From NCBI GenBank assembly GCA_900545275.1, contig UQYG01000020.1, positions 1 to 36,567 of the forward strand: a stretch of DNA of 36,567 nt, in the 5' to 3' direction. The notes beneath the pieces were generated by a model that saw only the letters and a program-made list of their open reading frames with translations, searched no databases and was not told the DNA's origin. A program made the translations under genes and the position numbers. Shown here piece after piece: positions 7,536-15,636 of this stretch. This DNA comes from an uncultured Sutterella sp. Its GTDB lineage: Bacteria > Pseudomonadota > Gammaproteobacteria > Burkholderiales > Burkholderiaceae_F. Positions within the stretch are counted from its first letter, which is position 1; each line of letters begins with the position of its first letter.

Positions 7536-7904
7536 CTATCGCCTTAACTTCCCGGAAAAGTTGCACTCAGGCTTTCGGGACCTGTAGGAACGTTACTTCG
7601 ACCGATCTTCAGGGCGGTTTCCGGAAAGGATTCCGCAGACGCGACGAAGTGACCCGCCGGAAGTATCCGGCTTCCATCCCGTTTGTCCTACGGCGAAGCG
7701 AATGGCGTCCAGCGCCGTGACGTCGTCGACCAAGGAGGGGGGCCGCTCTTCGTCGGCTGTAAATGGGCGTCGTCATCGCATCCGCCGCAAGCCAATCGGA
7801 CGCGCACGCGCTCGAGGCGACGGTCACGAAACTTCGGGATCGGGACAAACGGCGCGGACGGCCGTTCGTTCAAAATCCCGTCTTAGCCCGATTCGACCGC
7901 TGCA
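7536..7904. other. Intergenic region leading into a duplicated block
   Basis: No convincing gene is seen. From about 7820 the DNA closely resembles 20935-21015 upstream of the intact ATPase gene, including GAAACTTCGGGATCGGGAC and CGCGGACGGCCGTTCGT. The duplication therefore includes about 80 bp upstream of the ATPase start. Confidence 0.55.
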
Positions 7905-8076
7905 ATGCTCGGCATCAACTTCAACGGCGCAGCGTTCTCCCTGGATAAAGACCGGACCGTTCCTCCGCTTTCCCTGGGTGCTTCGATCTTTTCGGCACTC
8001 CGCCGGAACGGCGAAGTTTATGTCGATTTCGGGCGAAAAAAAAAGGCGGTTCACGGCCTCAACCGCCGTCGGCTGA
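7905..8076 (+). pseudogene. Remnant of an AAA-ATPase / PD-(D/E)XK nuclease gene
   Basis: About 41 codons from the ATG at 7905 (MLGINFNGAAFSLDKDRTVP through FSALRRNGEVYVD) match the N-terminus of the intact gene at 21016. The sequence then jumps directly, with a frame change, to the last 16 codons (SGEKKRRFTASTAV, stop at 8074-8076). Roughly 480 central codons are gone, with the whole ATPase and nuclease core. The A-tract at the junction is nine bases long against five in the intact copy. It is the degenerate partner of the intact ATPase gene. Confidence 0.85.
8036..8067 (-). terminator. Minus-strand Rho-independent terminator inside the ATPase remnant
   Basis: GGCGGTT (8045-8051) and AACCGCC (8061-8067) form a 7-bp stem with a 9-base loop. 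On the minus strand the stem is followed at once by nine T (A-tract 8036-8044). No minus-strand gene to its right needs it, so it may block antisense transcription or be left over from an older gene order. Confidence 0.6.
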
Positions 8077-8100
8077 TCGAGGCGTCAAGGAGCAGCCTCG

Positions 8101-8106
8101 TATAAT
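8101..8106 (+). promoter_or_regulatory. Perfect -10 box before the sensor-kinase operon
   Basis: TATAAT lies 33 bases before the kinase ATG. No good -35 is visible at normal spacing, which suits an activator-dependent promoter. The matching place in the decayed second copy (about 22670) has no such box. Confidence 0.5.
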
Positions 8107-8139
8107 GATGATTCCTTCGAAATTCTGCTCCCGACATTC

Positions 8140-9954
8140 ATGCGGCTCCTTTCGTCCCTCGTTCTCCTTTTCGGCGGCGTCTTGTCCGTCTGCGGAGCCT
8201 TTTCGGTGCGGGCGGATGAACCGGCATCTCCGCGCGAACCCGTGGACGTCACGGTCGGTCTCGTCGACACCTTCAATCCTCGTTTTTTCATCGACACCTA
8301 TACGCCCCTCATCGAGCGCCTCAAGACCCGCTATCCGCAGTATCGCTTCACCACGGTCGAATTTCCGCGGGGCGAGCCGATCGAACCGTCGCGTCTGGGA
8401 ACCAACGGCTTCGTGATTTTGTCGAGCGGCGACGCTGTGCGCGAGAGCGACCTCGGTCTGCAGCAGATCGCGACGCGACGCCGCGCGGACCGAAAGGAAG
8501 CGGACCGCTCGGTCGGAGCCGTCTTCCTCGTTCGCTCGGGAAGCACGCTCAAAACGCTCGCCGATCTCAAGGGACGGTCGGTCGCGACGACCGACCCGAA
8601 CGCCTTTGAGGGAAGCGCCGTTCCGAAGGGGGAACTCGCCGAGCAGGGGAAAGACCCCGAAGACTTCTTCGGGGAAGTTTTCTACACGGAGTGGAACTAC
8701 CCGGACGTCCTGCAGATGGTGATGCTCGGGATGGCGGACGTCGGAATTCTGTCGACCTGCGAATGGGAGGACGCGGTGGCGGCGGGCGTCGTGGAGGCCA
8801 AGGAACTTCGCATCGTCAACGAACGCACGGCGCCGGGCGACCGATGCCGCCGATCCACCGCGCTCTATCCGGATCTGATGCTCGCGGCGCTCCCGACGGC
8901 CTCGCCCGAAGTGGTGCGCGACATCACGATCGCCGTGCTCACGCAGCCCGTGGACGAGGGCGGCTACGACTGGATTTCGAACACCAATCTCACCCAAGTG
9001 CGCAATCTCTACCGCACGCTTCGCGAGGGCCCCTATGCCTATCTTCGCGACTGGTCCGCGGCGGGGCTCTGGCGGCGCTTTCATACGGAAATTGCGCTTG
9101 GGATTTGTGCGCTTTTCCTGGTCGGCGTTCACATCGTGCGCGTCAATCTTCTCGTACGCCGCCGCACGCGGCAACTGCAAAAAGCTTCGGCCGCACGAGA
9201 AGCCGCCGCGGAAGCCCTTCGCGAAAGCCGCGCGCAGTTGGAGCGCCTCGAGCGAGGCGCGACGGTCACGCAGCTCTCCGCCATGTTCGCGCATGAAGTA
9301 AAGCAGCCCGTGACGAACGCCGCCAATTATCTCAACGCCCTTCTTCTCATGAAGAAGCGGGGCCTGCACGACGAAGATCGGGAGGAGTCCGCCTTTCGAA
9401 AGGCTCTCTCGGAAATCTATCGGGCGGCCGACATTCTCGACCGCGTGCGCGCGGCCTTGAAGCGTGAAAGAACGAAGTTCGAGCGCTTCGATCTTGCCCG
9501 ACTCCCCGAGCGGGCGATTCGCCACAGCCGGGCGAAGAAGGCGGGCATTCCCGTCGAATGCATCGGACTCGAAACGCCCGCCGTCGTTCTGGGCGACGCA
9601 ATGGAGCTCGAACTCGTCCTCGTCAATCTTCTCAACAACGCCGTCGACGCCCTGACGCAGGCGAAGACCGTCGGTCCCCGCATCCGCGTGTCGCTCCTGC
9701 GCGAAAGCGACACGGCGCTTCTGCGCGTGGAAGACAACGGTCCGGGCGTTCCGCCCGATCGCCTCGCGAAACTCGGGAAGCCCGTTCTCTCGGATAAGCC
9801 CGAGGGCCTGGGCTTCGGGCTTGCGATCGCTGCGAGCCTCGCGGAAGCCCACGGCGGACGGTTGCGGTTTGAGGCGGGCAATCCCGCGGGCCTCGCCGTG
9901 ACGCTCTCCGTGCCGCTCGATCGAACGCCCGACTCCAAGGAACACACATCATGA
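8140..9954 (+). CDS. Sensor histidine kinase with a PhnD-type periplasmic binding domain (TtrS-like)
   Basis: The 604-residue protein has a signal peptide/anchor (about 1-25). A periplasmic phosphonate/phosphate-binding-protein-like domain follows (about 35-300, starting VTVGLVDTFNPRFF and with the typical LADLKGRSVATTDP), then one membrane helix (about 317-339) and a coiled-coil linker rich in Arg/Glu/Ala. The kinase core has its H-box MFAHEVKQP with H385, N-box LVLVNLLNNAVDAL, and G-boxes EDNGPGV and GLGFGLAIA. This layout is that of TtrS, the tetrathionate sensor, and related sensors of periplasmic acceptors. No CXXCH or PAS domain is seen. The stop overlaps the response-regulator ATG by four bases. 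A truncated paralogue lies at 22714. The ligand is unknown; the reductase encoded downstream suggests it senses that enzyme's substrate. Confidence 0.92.
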   Translation: MRLLSSLVLLFGGVLSVCGAFSVRADEPASPREPVDVTVGLVDTFNPRFFIDTYTPLIERLKTRYPQYRFTTVEFPRGEPIEPSRLGTNGFVILSSGDAVRESDLGLQQIATRRRADRKEADRSVGAVFLVRSGSTLKTLADLKGRSVATTDPNAFEGSAVPKGELAEQGKDPEDFFGEVFYTEWNYPDVLQMVMLGMADVGILSTCEWEDAVAAGVVEAKELRIVNERTAPGDRCRRSTALYPDLMLAALPTASPEVVRDITIAVLTQPVDEGGYDWISNTNLTQVRNLYRTLREGPYAYLRDWSAAGLWRRFHTEIALGICALFLVGVHIVRVNLLVRRRTRQLQKASAAREAAAEALRESRAQLERLERGATVTQLSAMFAHEVKQPVTNAANYLNALLLMKKRGLHDEDREESAFRKALSEIYRAADILDRVRAALKRERTKFERFDLARLPERAIRHSRAKKAGIPVECIGLETPAVVLGDAMELELVLVNLLNNAVDALTQAKTVGPRIRVSLLRESDTALLRVEDNGPGVPPDRLAKLGKPVLSDKPEGLGFGLAIAASLAEAHGGRLRFEAGNPAGLAVTLSVPLDRTPDSKEHTS

Positions 9955-10604
9955 AAGTGAAACAACCTCCTCTCATTCGCCTCGTCGACGACGATCCCAC
10001 GGTCTGCGAGTCGCTCGCCTTCGTTTTGGAAGTCGCGGGCCTGCAGGTAAAGGGCTATTCGAGTGCGCTCGACTTTCTCGCCTGGGACGACCGCGAGCGT
10101 GAGGGTTGTCTTCTCCTTGACGTGCGCATGCCCGAGATGACGGGCTTGGAACTCCAGCGGCGTCTGCGCACGGAGGGAATCGACCTTCCGATCGTCTTTC
10201 TTTCCGCGCACGGCGACATCGAGATGGCGCTTCGCGCCGTGCGGGAGGGGGCGGTCGACTTTCTCGTGAAGCCACCTCGTCCGGAAACGCTGATTCCCGC
10301 CCTGCAGAAAGCCTGCGAGCGGCATCGGGAAATCCGGCGTCTGAAGCGCGAACGGGAAGAATACGAAGCCGTCTGGGCGACCCTTACGGAGGGCGAGCGC
10401 GAAACGGCGCAGCTCGTCGCGAAGGGGCTCACGAACAAGGAGATCGCGGGCGTTCTCGACATTTCCGAAGAGGCGGTGAAGAGCCGCCGCAGCGCCATGC
10501 TCGGAAAGCTCGACGTGCGAAACGCCGTGGAGGTGGCGGACTTTCTTCGCGAGCGCGAACGCCTTGCCGCCGCCCTGAGCCCCGGCGCGGGAGGTGCGGC
10601 ATGA
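9951..10604 (+). CDS. Response regulator, REC plus LuxR-type HTH (FixJ/TtrR family)
   Basis: The 217-residue protein has a receiver domain (about 8-120): acidic pair near D13-D15, phosphoacceptor D57 in LLLDVRMPEMTG, S85 and K107 in FLVKPP. A LuxR/GerE helix-turn-helix follows (about 143-200, LTEGERETAQLVAKG, then LTNKEIAGVLDISEEAVKSR). It overlaps the kinase stop and the flavoprotein start, both by ATGA, so the three genes are translated as a coupled unit. Phosphotransfer from the kinase should let it activate its target promoters, probably including this operon or other reductase genes. Confidence 0.93.
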   Translation: MKVKQPPLIRLVDDDPTVCESLAFVLEVAGLQVKGYSSALDFLAWDDREREGCLLLDVRMPEMTGLELQRRLRTEGIDLPIVFLSAHGDIEMALRAVREGAVDFLVKPPRPETLIPALQKACERHREIRRLKREREEYEAVWATLTEGERETAQLVAKGLTNKEIAGVLDISEEAVKSRRSAMLGKLDVRNAVEVADFLRERERLAAALSPGAGGAA

Positions 10605-12028
10605 CGATCGGGCGGCGAACGGTTTTGCAGGGACTTGCGCTTCCCTTCGCGTGGACCTTCGGGATGGGGTCGGCCCGGGCGTTCTGGCGCCGCGAGTTCG
10701 ACGTCCTCGTCGTGGGCGCGGGCGGCGCGGGCCTCGCCGCGGCCGTCGCGGCGGCGGAAGAGGGCGCGTCGGTCCTGGTGCTCGAGAAGGAGGCGGCGAT
10801 CGGCGGAAACACCTTGCGGGCGAGCGGGCTCTTCAATGCCGCGGATCCCGAGCGGCAGGGGCCGATGGGCGTCGAGGATTCGGTTGCGTGGCACGCAGAG
10901 CAGACGATCGAGTCGGGCGGCGGGCGAAACGATCCGGACGTCGTCCGGCGCTTAGCCGAAGAAGCGCTCCCGACGATTCACTGGCTCGAAGGCATGGGCA
11001 TACGCTTTCTTCCCGAAACGCAGACGACCTGGGGCGCCGAATGGCCGCGCGGGCACAAGCCCTTCTTGCCGCGGGGGTCCTCCTACATCCGCACGCTCTC
11101 GGGAAAACTGCTCGAGTCGGGCGGCGAAATCCGAACCAAAACGGCCGTGCGGGATCTCCTCAAGGACGAACGGGGCCGCGTCGCGGGCGTCGTGACGAAG
11201 GAGGGCGTCGAAATCCGTGCAAAGTGCGTGGTGCTGGCTACCGGAGGCTACGGAGCGAATCCGAAGTTGCTCAAGCATTGGGCGCCCGACTGGGCGGATC
11301 TGCCTACCGACAATGCGCCGGGGACGACGGGCGACGGGCAGCGGGCCGCGGAACGCGCGGGGGCGGCGCTCGTCAATCTCGACGTCGTGCAGGCGGTTCC
11401 GGGCGTGCGAAAGGGACAGACGCATGCGGTTCGGCTCGACTTGGACGTCGGGGCCTGCGTCCTGGTGGACGGTCGGGGTGAACGCTTCGTCGAAGAGGAC
11501 GGTTCCCGCCGTGCGCTCGCCCTCGCGATCCGAAACGCGGCCGGAGGCCGCGCCTACACCGTGACGGATGACCGCGGCGTTTCGTCCTACGACTTGGTTT
11601 CGCAAAAGGACATCTATCGGGGGCTGCAGACGGGCGACGCTTTTCGGGCGGAGACGCTCGAAGACCTCGCCCGCAAGACTGGACTTCCCGCGGACGCTCT
11701 TTGCCGCACCGTCGAAGCCTTCAACGATGAGGTGGAGAAGCAAACCGGAAAGTGCGGTCGAGTCGTCTGCCGCAAAATCGTGACGCCTCCCTTCTGGGCG
11801 GCCCCCGTATACCTCAATATCCATTCCACGCTCGGGGGCGTTCGCATCACGCCGGAGGGCGAGGTACTCGATCGTAAGGGAAGGGTTCTTACAGGACTCT
11901 TCGCGGCGGGTGAAGTCGTCGGAAACGTGCACGGGGCGAATCGAATCGGAGGAAACGGGATTGCCGCGGCGCTCACCTTCGGGCGTATCGCGGGCCGTTC
12001 AGCCGCACGTGCCGCACTCGGAAAATGA
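10601..12028 (+). CDS. Tat-exported FAD-dependent reductase encoded with the two-component system
   Basis: The 475-residue protein has a Tat signal (GRRTVLQG, residues 4-11; cleavage near SARA 24-27), the Rossmann motif GAGGAG (39-44) with E62 after VLVL, and a C-terminal FAD segment LFAAGEVVGNVHGANRIGGN. Of the Fcc3-type catalytic residues, the acid Arg (R303 in DGSRR), His (H408 in IHSTLGG) and Arg (R448 in ANRIGG) are present, while the second His is replaced (QAVPG context). This is the most fumarate-reductase/urocanate-reductase-like active site in the window. No FMN-binding or heme domain is attached, so it must take electrons from a separate cytochrome. The ATG overlaps the regulator stop (ATGA). 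Codon use is strongly GC-rich. Confidence 0.9.
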   Translation: MTIGRRTVLQGLALPFAWTFGMGSARAFWRREFDVLVVGAGGAGLAAAVAAAEEGASVLVLEKEAAIGGNTLRASGLFNAADPERQGPMGVEDSVAWHAEQTIESGGGRNDPDVVRRLAEEALPTIHWLEGMGIRFLPETQTTWGAEWPRGHKPFLPRGSSYIRTLSGKLLESGGEIRTKTAVRDLLKDERGRVAGVVTKEGVEIRAKCVVLATGGYGANPKLLKHWAPDWADLPTDNAPGTTGDGQRAAERAGAALVNLDVVQAVPGVRKGQTHAVRLDLDVGACVLVDGRGERFVEEDGSRRALALAIRNAAGGRAYTVTDDRGVSSYDLVSQKDIYRGLQTGDAFRAETLEDLARKTGLPADALCRTVEAFNDEVEKQTGKCGRVVCRKIVTPPFWAAPVYLNIHSTLGGVRITPEGEVLDRKGRVLTGLFAAGEVVGNVHGANRIGGNGIAAALTFGRIAGRSAARAALGK

Positions 12029-12281
12029 ATCCGTCTCCCGCGTGAGGGCGCCGAGGCGACGGACCTGACCGCGGGTGAAAGGAAAAACGGTCTGCAGGGA
12101 CGCACGGTGGATTTTGACGAGAACGGCGGGAGAGAGGAATCACAAAATTCGCCGCTTGTCAAGAGACGTTCGGGGGTGGGCGAAGGTCTGGAGAATCGGG
12201 AGAATGACCTCAATCGGACGTTGGCGAACATCGCAAGCCGACATCCTTCGACTCTTCCCTCGAATGCAAAGGAGATTTCTC
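12029..12281. other. Intergenic region before the next flavoprotein gene
   Basis: No terminator or clear promoter is seen. In-frame upstream starts (for example 12075) exist, but the sequence before 12282 is Arg-rich and not protein-like. AAAGGAG at 12269-12275 marks the real start at 12282. Confidence 0.5.
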
Positions 12282-13745
12282 ATGGACACCACGCGTCGTT
12301 CCTTCTTCAAGCACGCCGCCGTCGGTGCGGTGGGCGTTGCCGCCGCCACCAAATCGGCGATCGCCGCCGCGGCTCCGGCCGCGCAGTACGACCTCATCAT
12401 CATGGGGGCCGGCTGCGGCGGTCTCGTCTGCGCCGTGCGCGCCGCGCAGAACGGTTTGAAGCCGCTTCTCATTGAAAAGATGTCGATGCCCGCGGGCAAC
12501 ACGATCTACGCCGCGGGCTTCATGCTGGGCGTGCACACCGCGCAGCAAAAGGGCGTGAACGACGCCGACACGGTCGACGCCTTCTACGAAGACATGATGA
12601 AGGTCTCGCAGGGGAAGGGCGACAAGGCGCTTACGCGCAAGATCGCCGAAGACTGCGACGCCATGATGGGTTGGCTCTCCGACTACGTCGGCGTCAAGTT
12701 CTCGAAGCCCGCGAAGCTCGTTTGGCCGATGCTCTCCCGCGCTCACCTCGTTCTCGGTGAAGTGAAGCCGGGCGGCGGTCAGCTCGCCAAAGACCTGATG
12801 GCCAAGGCCAAGAGCCTCGGCGTCGAAATGCGCTTCAACACGAAGGGCATCGCGCTTCTCTCCGACGAAAAGACCGGGGCCGTGACGGGCGTGCGCGTGA
12901 AGGACAAGAAGGGGCTCACGGATCTGCACGCCAAGTACGGCGTCGTCCTCGCCACGGGCGGCTTCTCCGCCAATCAGCAGCTTGTCACGCAGTACATCGG
13001 TTCGGCCGGCGCCAAGATGCCGATCCGCGGCTCGCGCATCATCATGGGTGAAAACATCCGTCTCGTCGATCCCCTCTTTGCAAAGGTTGTGAATGTCGAC
13101 CAGTATCACTGCGGTCCGATTCACGGTCCCACGGGCGCGAATCCGCTCAACATCGTCAACAACGGCATCTGCGTGAACCGTCAGGCCGAACGCTTCATCG
13201 ACGAAGGTCAGACCTACGTGCAGATGTCGCGCGACGTCGCCGCGATGACGCCCGACAACTGGGCCTTCATGGTGTGCGATCAGAAGGCGCGCGAAATCCC
13301 GATTCTGAAGCCCGACTTCGCGTCCTACGAGCGCGCCAAGGCTCCGATCTATCAGGGCAATACGATTGAAGAAGCCGCCAAGGCCGCCGGACTGGATCCC
13401 GCGAAGCTCGCCAAGACCGTCGCCGACTACAATGCCGCGGTCAAGGCCGACGCCCGCGCGAAGCTTGTGCCGACGAACACTCTGCCGAAGGCTCCCGTGA
13501 TCGACAAGGCTCCCTTCTACATCGTTCCGTTCCAGGGCGGCATGACGGCCACCTTCGGCGGTCCGCTCATTGACGTGAACGGGCGTGTGCGGGACACGGA
13601 AAATCAGCCGATCCAGGGACTCTTTGCCATCGGCAACGCCGCAGGCGGCATCTTCTACGACAACTACGTGGGCGGTGCGCAGTTGACGGGCGCCGCGGTC
13701 TTCGGAATCGCCGTCGCCGACTACGTCAAGGGACTGAAGAAGTAA
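12282..13745 (+). CDS. Tat-exported FAD-dependent oxidoreductase, TcuA/KstD-like active-site class
   Basis: The 487-residue protein starts at an ATG preceded by AAAGGAG. It has a Tat motif TRRSFFK (residues 4-10) followed by an Ala-rich hydrophobic stretch, and the Rossmann motif GAGCGG (42-47). The C-terminal FAD segment reads LFAIGNAAGGIFYDNYVGGA: the fumarate-type Arg (NRIGG in the previous gene) is replaced by Tyr in DNYVGG, and the fumarate-type His before GG is replaced (TATFGG). FYxNYxGG resembles tricarballylate dehydrogenase TcuA and ketosteroid-dehydrogenase-like flavoproteins, as judged from memory. The substrate therefore probably differs from a simple dicarboxylate. It lies 253 bp after the previous flavoprotein and ends in its own terminator. 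Confidence 0.88.
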   Translation: MDTTRRSFFKHAAVGAVGVAAATKSAIAAAAPAAQYDLIIMGAGCGGLVCAVRAAQNGLKPLLIEKMSMPAGNTIYAAGFMLGVHTAQQKGVNDADTVDAFYEDMMKVSQGKGDKALTRKIAEDCDAMMGWLSDYVGVKFSKPAKLVWPMLSRAHLVLGEVKPGGGQLAKDLMAKAKSLGVEMRFNTKGIALLSDEKTGAVTGVRVKDKKGLTDLHAKYGVVLATGGFSANQQLVTQYIGSAGAKMPIRGSRIIMGENIRLVDPLFAKVVNVDQYHCGPIHGPTGANPLNIVNNGICVNRQAERFIDEGQTYVQMSRDVAAMTPDNWAFMVCDQKAREIPILKPDFASYERAKAPIYQGNTIEEAAKAAGLDPAKLAKTVADYNAAVKADARAKLVPTNTLPKAPVIDKAPFYIVPFQGGMTATFGGPLIDVNGRVRDTENQPIQGLFAIGNAAGGIFYDNYVGGAQLTGAAVFGIAVADYVKGLKK

Positions 13746-13780
13746 GCCGCCGAGGCCTTCTCATAATCGATCGAAAGAAG

Positions 13781-13814
13781 AACGGGCGGAATTCCTTTGC
13801 GGGTTCCGCCCGTT
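13781..13814 (+). terminator. Terminator hairpin after the TcuA-like flavoprotein gene
   Basis: AACGGGCGGAA (13781-13791) pairs perfectly with TTCCGCCCGTT (13804-13814), 11 bp with a 12-base loop, 36 bases past the stop. Only three T overlap the 3' end, so efficiency is uncertain. Confidence 0.6.
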
Positions 13815-14682
13815 TGCCGTGCCGGTCCGGCGGTTCGGGAGGCCTGCGCCGCGGGACCGAATTCCCGCCTTCTTGCGGGGTTGGGGAAACCCTCTGAATA
13901 TCGATCTGCGCCGGCGCCATGGCGGCACGGTTTCCCACAACACCGACCTTCTCCGGAAATCCCGCAGGTTGCCGATAGAAAACGACGGTCTCGACTGTTG
14001 TCGTCGGATGGCAAAAAGTGCGGATAAACAGATTTTTTGATCGTTTTTCGGGTAAAGGTCCGTTCTCTCTGCAAGGTGAGGCATGTCATGCTGTCGCGGA
14101 CAAGATTCGTTCTCATGCGTGGAAATCGCGCCGTCACGATCGTGGGGCCGGGGGCGCGTTTCGTTTTGCGGAGAGGGGACGGAATAGCTGGGGCATTCAA
14201 TCACTCTGACCCCTGTGGCTCTGCCCTAGATCCCTGGATATTTTCACACCAAAGCAGATCAATGATCGGGCACGCCCTCACCACGTCATCGATGCGGTCT
14301 CCCTCCCCTCCGGATCCAACCATTTCTCCGAAGGAGATTGCAAGTCTGGCACAGCCACTGCAGGAGTTGATAATCACAGAAGAAACGGTCTTCTTGAGCG
14401 TGTGGCGTTTCACTGTAGCGTATCGCAATCGATACAGTGGATAGCCGAGAAAAGCAGAACATCCCTTGGCCCGCCTGACCAACGGCGATTCGCTTCGGGG
14501 CGGTCGCGAGACTGCTCAGGCAGAGTCTCGCCCACCCCTCCCCTTTTTTTTGTCTCTACACCCCGTCCTCCGGGGCGGCATGGTTTTGGTGTCGCCGAGA
14601 GGGCCACCACGATTCCGCTGTCGTTCGAACGTGCGTTTGGGATGTACACTGCGATGGAACGTTGATTTCTCCGGGCAGTTCC
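13815..14682. other. Long intergenic region with no convincing gene
   Basis: Open frames of up to 135 codons occur on both strands, but none shows a ribosome-binding site, signal sequence or recognisable motif, and they overlap each other. A 7-bp hairpin at 14507-14530 is followed 13 bases later by eight T (14544-14551), an imperfect terminator shape. TACACT at 14646-14651 could be a -10 for the LysR gene, but no clear -35 was found. Confidence 0.45.
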
Positions 14683-15636
14683 ATGCGCCACATCGATCCG
14701 AAAACCATCAAGTTACTCATTGTTTTCTTCACCGTCGCCAAACATCGGAACATTTCCCGAGCATCCGAAGAACTCCACCTGACTCAGCCCTCAGTCAGCT
14801 CCTCATTGATTGACTTGGAAGATCGCATCGGGGTGAAGCTTTTCGTGCGCGGACCCAGGGGCGTTACACTGACCGACGCAGGGGAGACCCTCCTTCCCGA
14901 AGTCGAGAGCTTTCTCAAGCACGCGGCGATGATGGAACAAGTAATGGGAGCGCTCAGACAATCGAGCACGAAGGTGCTCAGGATGGGGGCCATTCACGAT
15001 GCCATGCTTCATTGGTGTCCGACGCTTCGTGGCATTCTCCGTTCAGAACATCCTGAAATCGGTTTGGTCATTCAGGAAGTCTCCACCTGCGAAATTGAGC
15101 CTATGCTGGAACGGGATGAAATTGCTCTGGGGATCGGTTTCTTCAATAGGTTGGAAAATCCGACGTTTCGCAGCAGGGTTCTGCTTCAGGAAACCCCTGT
15201 CGCCATCCTCCCCGTCGACCATCCGCTGACGTCAAGGTCGGAATTGACTTTCGACGACCTGCAGGGAGAACGTTTCGTATGGATCGGAAGACGTGAAACG
15301 ACGCAGTACTTTGACGCCTTACTGAGTCTGCTGAGCAAACACAACGTTCATCCGAACACCGACCTGCAGGTCAAAAGTCCCTACGAGCAAATTGCCAATG
15401 TGTCGAGCGGGCAAGGCATCGGTCTGGTACCCCACACCTTCAAGTCGCATCTTCCGGACAGCGTGGTTACCCGTCCGGTTTTGAATGCCGAGCCTTGTTG
15501 GACCTTGCGCCTGGTTTGGGACCCGAAGAAGACAGATCCGACGCGCGACGTCGTACTGAAGATTGTTGAAGAAAATGGGTTGGCGGCGCCCTGTTCGAAA
15601 ACAGCAGCGCCGCCGATTAGCGAATCGATTTTTTAG
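14683..15636 (+). CDS. LysR-family transcriptional regulator
   Basis: The 317-residue protein begins at the ATG at 14683. A TTG seven codons upstream is possible, but the family pattern DPKTIKLLIVFFTVAKHRNI fits the ATG. The N-terminal winged helix (about 5-65) includes NISRASEELHLTQPSVSSSL and LEDRIGVKLFVRG. The effector domain follows (about 90-295: VAILPVDHPL, GIGLVP). Its 3' end overlaps the convergent flavoprotein pseudogene by about two bases. Codon use is less GC-rich than that of its upstream neighbours. It may once have controlled the flavoprotein pair read towards it (18351 to 15633), but this is inference from position only. Confidence 0.9.
   Translation: MRHIDPKTIKLLIVFFTVAKHRNISRASEELHLTQPSVSSSLIDLEDRIGVKLFVRGPRGVTLTDAGETLLPEVESFLKHAAMMEQVMGALRQSSTKVLRMGAIHDAMLHWCPTLRGILRSEHPEIGLVIQEVSTCEIEPMLERDEIALGIGFFNRLENPTFRSRVLLQETPVAILPVDHPLTSRSELTFDDLQGERFVWIGRRETTQYFDALLSLLSKHNVHPNTDLQVKSPYEQIANVSSGQGIGLVPHTFKSHLPDSVVTRPVLNAEPCWTLRLVWDPKKTDPTRDVVLKIVEENGLAAPCSKTAAPPISESIF

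Noticed and set aside
8059..9945. Minus-strand frame of 628 codons
   Set aside because: Antisense in codon register to the sensor kinase, which has all kinase motifs. No ribosome-binding site or recognisable domain.
14201..14482. Small minus-strand gene of 93 codons with several Cys
   Set aside because: No ribosome-binding site, no known motif, and Cys spacing does not form a CXXCH or iron-sulfur pattern; overlaps other equally weak frames.
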